A stretch of DNA of 7,562 bases from JADFRG01 sp036986135 (GTDB lineage Bacteria > Chloroflexota > Anaerolineae > Anaerolineales > E44-bin32): the NCBI GenBank assembly GCA_036986135.1, contig BTQZ01000078.1:1-7562 (forward strand). Direction: 5' to 3'. The number at the start of each line of letters is the position of its first letter. Within the stretch, counting starts at the first letter, position 1. Position numbers and translations under genes: made by a program. The notes under the pieces were generated by a model. That model had not been told where the DNA came from, searched no databases, and saw only the letters and a list, made by a program, of their open reading frames with translations. This document shows positions 6,064 to 7,562 of this stretch, piece by piece.

Positions 6064-7200
6064 CTAATGAGCACCGCGCCCTACTCCAGTGGGCCAACTC
6101 TCAGGCCCAACTTTGAAACCCGACCCGGTCAAAACCGCAACCACCGGCTCTGGCAGGTCGGAACGTAGTTTCTCGAGGGCCGGCCAGATGACGGCGGAGG
6201 TTGGTTCTACCAGGAATCCGCGTTGCGCCAATTCGCTCAGGCCGCGCTCGATCTCGGCTTCCTCGACGGCGACGAATGCCCCACCTGTCTCCTCCACCGC
6301 ACGGAGGACCGCATCCCCACGAAGCGGCTGCACGATTCGAATCCCCTCGGCTAAGGTCTCCTGCTCCCGCACCCAGTCCAGGCGAGCGGGACCTCCCACA
6401 TGCACTGCCCAAAGCGGAGCGCAAGCCTGCGCCTGCACCCCTATGAGAGAAGGCATGCTCTCTATCACTCCCGCTTCCAGCAGTGACTTGAAGCCCAGGT
6501 AGGCCCCAAGCAACAACGTACCCTGGCCTACCGGAAAGATCATCGAGCCCGGGGCTCTTCCCAAAGCCTCCGCAATCTCAAACGCGATGGTCGCCATGCC
6601 GGGCACGAGATGAGGCAGGTAGGCGTGGCTCGCATAGACCGATCCGTTTTCAGCGGCGCGCAGTACAGCCTGTGTTGTTTCGGATCGTGGACCCGAGATC
6701 CGCACCAACTCTGCCCCGTAGGATTCGATCTGAGCCTGTTTCGGGCCGGAGGCATAATCCGGCACGAATACCCGCGCGCGAATCCCGGCTCTGGCCGCGT
6801 AAGCCGCGAAGGATGCGCCGGCGTTTCCTGATGAGTCCTCAACCGCCTGCTCCACGCCAACCGCCTTGAGTGCCGAGACGAGCACCACCGTCCCGCGATC
6901 CTTGAAAGATCCGGTTGGGTTGAGATGCTCGCACTTGAAATAAACGCGACCGTGTTCCAGTTCTTCGGCGACGAGCGGCGTGTCGCCTTCCCCCAGCGTA
7001 TAGAGTCGCGAATCCGGGGGCAGCAGGAACGACTCCAAATAACGCTCCAGCCTCCGCCCCGATCCCGGCGCGTACCGAAGGCCGTCTGCTAAGTCGAAGT
7101 GCCCGCCACAAGTAGGGCAGCGGTAGGGCAGCCCCTCACTTGGATATTCCCTTCCGCAGCTGCTGCAGCGGAAAGGCCAGGTCCATTCCTTAGAGATCAT
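6064..7200 (-). CDS. Threonine synthase-like PLP-dependent enzyme with zinc ribbon
   Basis: This is a fold-type II PLP enzyme of the tryptophan synthase beta/threonine synthase superfamily, 378 residues. An N-terminal zinc ribbon has C12-x2-C15 and C28-x2-C31. The PLP lysine is K100 in LNPTGSFKDRG. The substrate loop is SSGNAGAS (123-130), where classical threonine synthases have STGNTSAS. The phosphate-binding loop is GQGTLLLG (225-232), where they usually have a GNGG-type loop. Later come GMATIAFEIAEAL (201-213), VEPTSAV (331-337) and LTGSGFK (357-363). Threonine synthase converts O-phosphohomoserine to threonine, and the zinc ribbon and overall length fit that, but the two altered loops make the substrate uncertain. 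Alternatives are a cysteate- or cysteine-synthase-like enzyme or an uncharacterised lyase. Its ATG overlaps the moaE stop (ATGA), implying co-expression. No thrA or thrB is in view. Confidence 0.85.
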   Translation of the reverse strand: MISKEWTWPFRCSSCGREYPSEGLPYRCPTCGGHFDLADGLRYAPGSGRRLERYLESFLLPPDSRLYTLGEGDTPLVAEELEHGRVYFKCEHLNPTGSFKDRGTVVLVSALKAVGVEQAVEDSSGNAGASFAAYAARAGIRARVFVPDYASGPKQAQIESYGAELVRISGPRSETTQAVLRAAENGSVYASHAYLPHLVPGMATIAFEIAEALGRAPGSMIFPVGQGTLLLGAYLGFKSLLEAGVIESMPSLIGVQAQACAPLWAVHVGGPARLDWVREQETLAEGIRIVQPLRGDAVLRAVEETGGAFVAVEEAEIERGLSELAQRGFLVEPTSAVIWPALEKLRSDLPEPVVAVLTGSGFKVGPESWPTGVGRGAH

Positions 7201-7562
7201 TTGGCAGCTCGATCCATCGGCTCAGGCCGATACTCACCTTCGATCCAAGATTCCCCGGAGGGCCCAACTTCCTTCTTCCAAATCGGCACGATCTGCTTCA
7301 ACCGATCGATGCCGTAGCGGGCCGCCTCAAACACGCCTGAATCGCGGTGAGCGGCGCTGCAGGCAATCAACACGGTCGGCGTTCCAGGCTCGAGGTGCCC
7401 CAGTCGCTGCACCATCGCGATGCCCTCAACCGCCGGCCACCGCTCCCTGATTTCATCGCTCACCTGCCGAAGCTTGTCTTCCGCCATGGCCTCGTAGGCC
7501 TCGTACTCGAGGTAGGCGGTTTCACGAGGTTCAGTGCGCGTCGTTTTGGCCCTTACGATGCC
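7197..7562 (-). CDS. moaE: Molybdopterin synthase catalytic subunit MoaE (partial, N-terminus off window)
   Basis: MoaE is the large subunit of molybdopterin synthase, which inserts two sulfurs carried by MoaD thiocarboxylate into precursor Z (cPMP) to make molybdopterin. The visible 121 residues run in frame off the right edge, so the first few dozen residues are missing. An internal ATG at 7487 is not the real start, because the upstream codons encode the conserved AYLEYEAYEAMA. Other family features are AMVQRLGHLEPG (HR-x-G-x-L region), SAAHRDSGVFEAARYGIDRLK and VPIWKKE. The two lysines corresponding to the E. coli active-site pair are in DRLK and IWKK, spaced seven apart as expected. The stop overlaps the start of the PLP enzyme. 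Whether MoaD is fused to or encoded beside this protein lies outside the window. Confidence 0.93.
   Translation of the reverse strand, partial: GIVRAKTTRTEPRETAYLEYEAYEAMAEDKLRQVSDEIRERWPAVEGIAMVQRLGHLEPGTPTVLIACSAAHRDSGVFEAARYGIDRLKQIVPIWKKEVGPSGESWIEGEYRPEPMDRAAK

Noticed and set aside
7197..7487. Treating the ATG at 7487 as the start of a short 96-residue protein
   Set aside because: The upstream codons to the window edge continue in frame and encode conserved MoaE sequence (YLEYEAYEAMA), so the gene is a partial full-length moaE.

Overview
All genes in this window read on the minus strand, so transcription runs from high to low coordinates. The DNA is moderately GC-rich and densely packed with housekeeping genes. 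The SMC head and hinge, the RNase III dsRNA-binding domain, the FtsB/DivIC-like protein with a Trp-containing tail, and the zinc-ribbon PLP enzyme with an SSGNAGAS motif together look most like Chloroflexota (Anaerolineae or a relative). That is an inference from remembered family features, not from a search. Neither tRNA gene encodes a complete CCA end.

Layout in transcription order. The right edge holds the C-terminal part of MoaE (molybdopterin synthase large subunit; 7197-7562, start outside the window). Its stop overlaps the start of a threonine synthase-like PLP enzyme (6064-7200). After a 48-base AT-rich gap comes fabF (4777-6015). After another 57 bases comes rnc (3988-4719), which overlaps smc (989-3991) by an ATGA. 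tRNA-Leu(CAG) (875-959) follows 29 bases after smc and is closed by a strong hairpin terminator (853-872). A separate unit then begins with a candidate promoter near 765-770 and a small FtsB/DivIC-like membrane protein (342-731). Last is initiator tRNA-Met (4-75), with a clear extended -10 promoter at 107-115. Between that promoter and the FtsB-like gene (about 116-341) I see no convincing gene, terminator or repeat.

How it fits together: fabF (fatty acid elongation), rnc (RNA processing) and smc (chromosome condensation and segregation) form a growth-related cluster of a kind common in bacteria. The FtsB-like divisome protein and two tRNAs, one of them for translation initiation, extend that theme. 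The moaE and PLP-enzyme pair looks like an independent metabolic unit upstream.

No mobile element, CRISPR array, phage gene or defence system is visible, and I do not see an undescribed system. The points most worth checking are the initiator tRNA with a U1-U72 mismatch and a weakened three-GC stem, the short-armed SMC with an unusual hinge edge, and the uncertain substrate of the PLP enzyme coupled to moaE.
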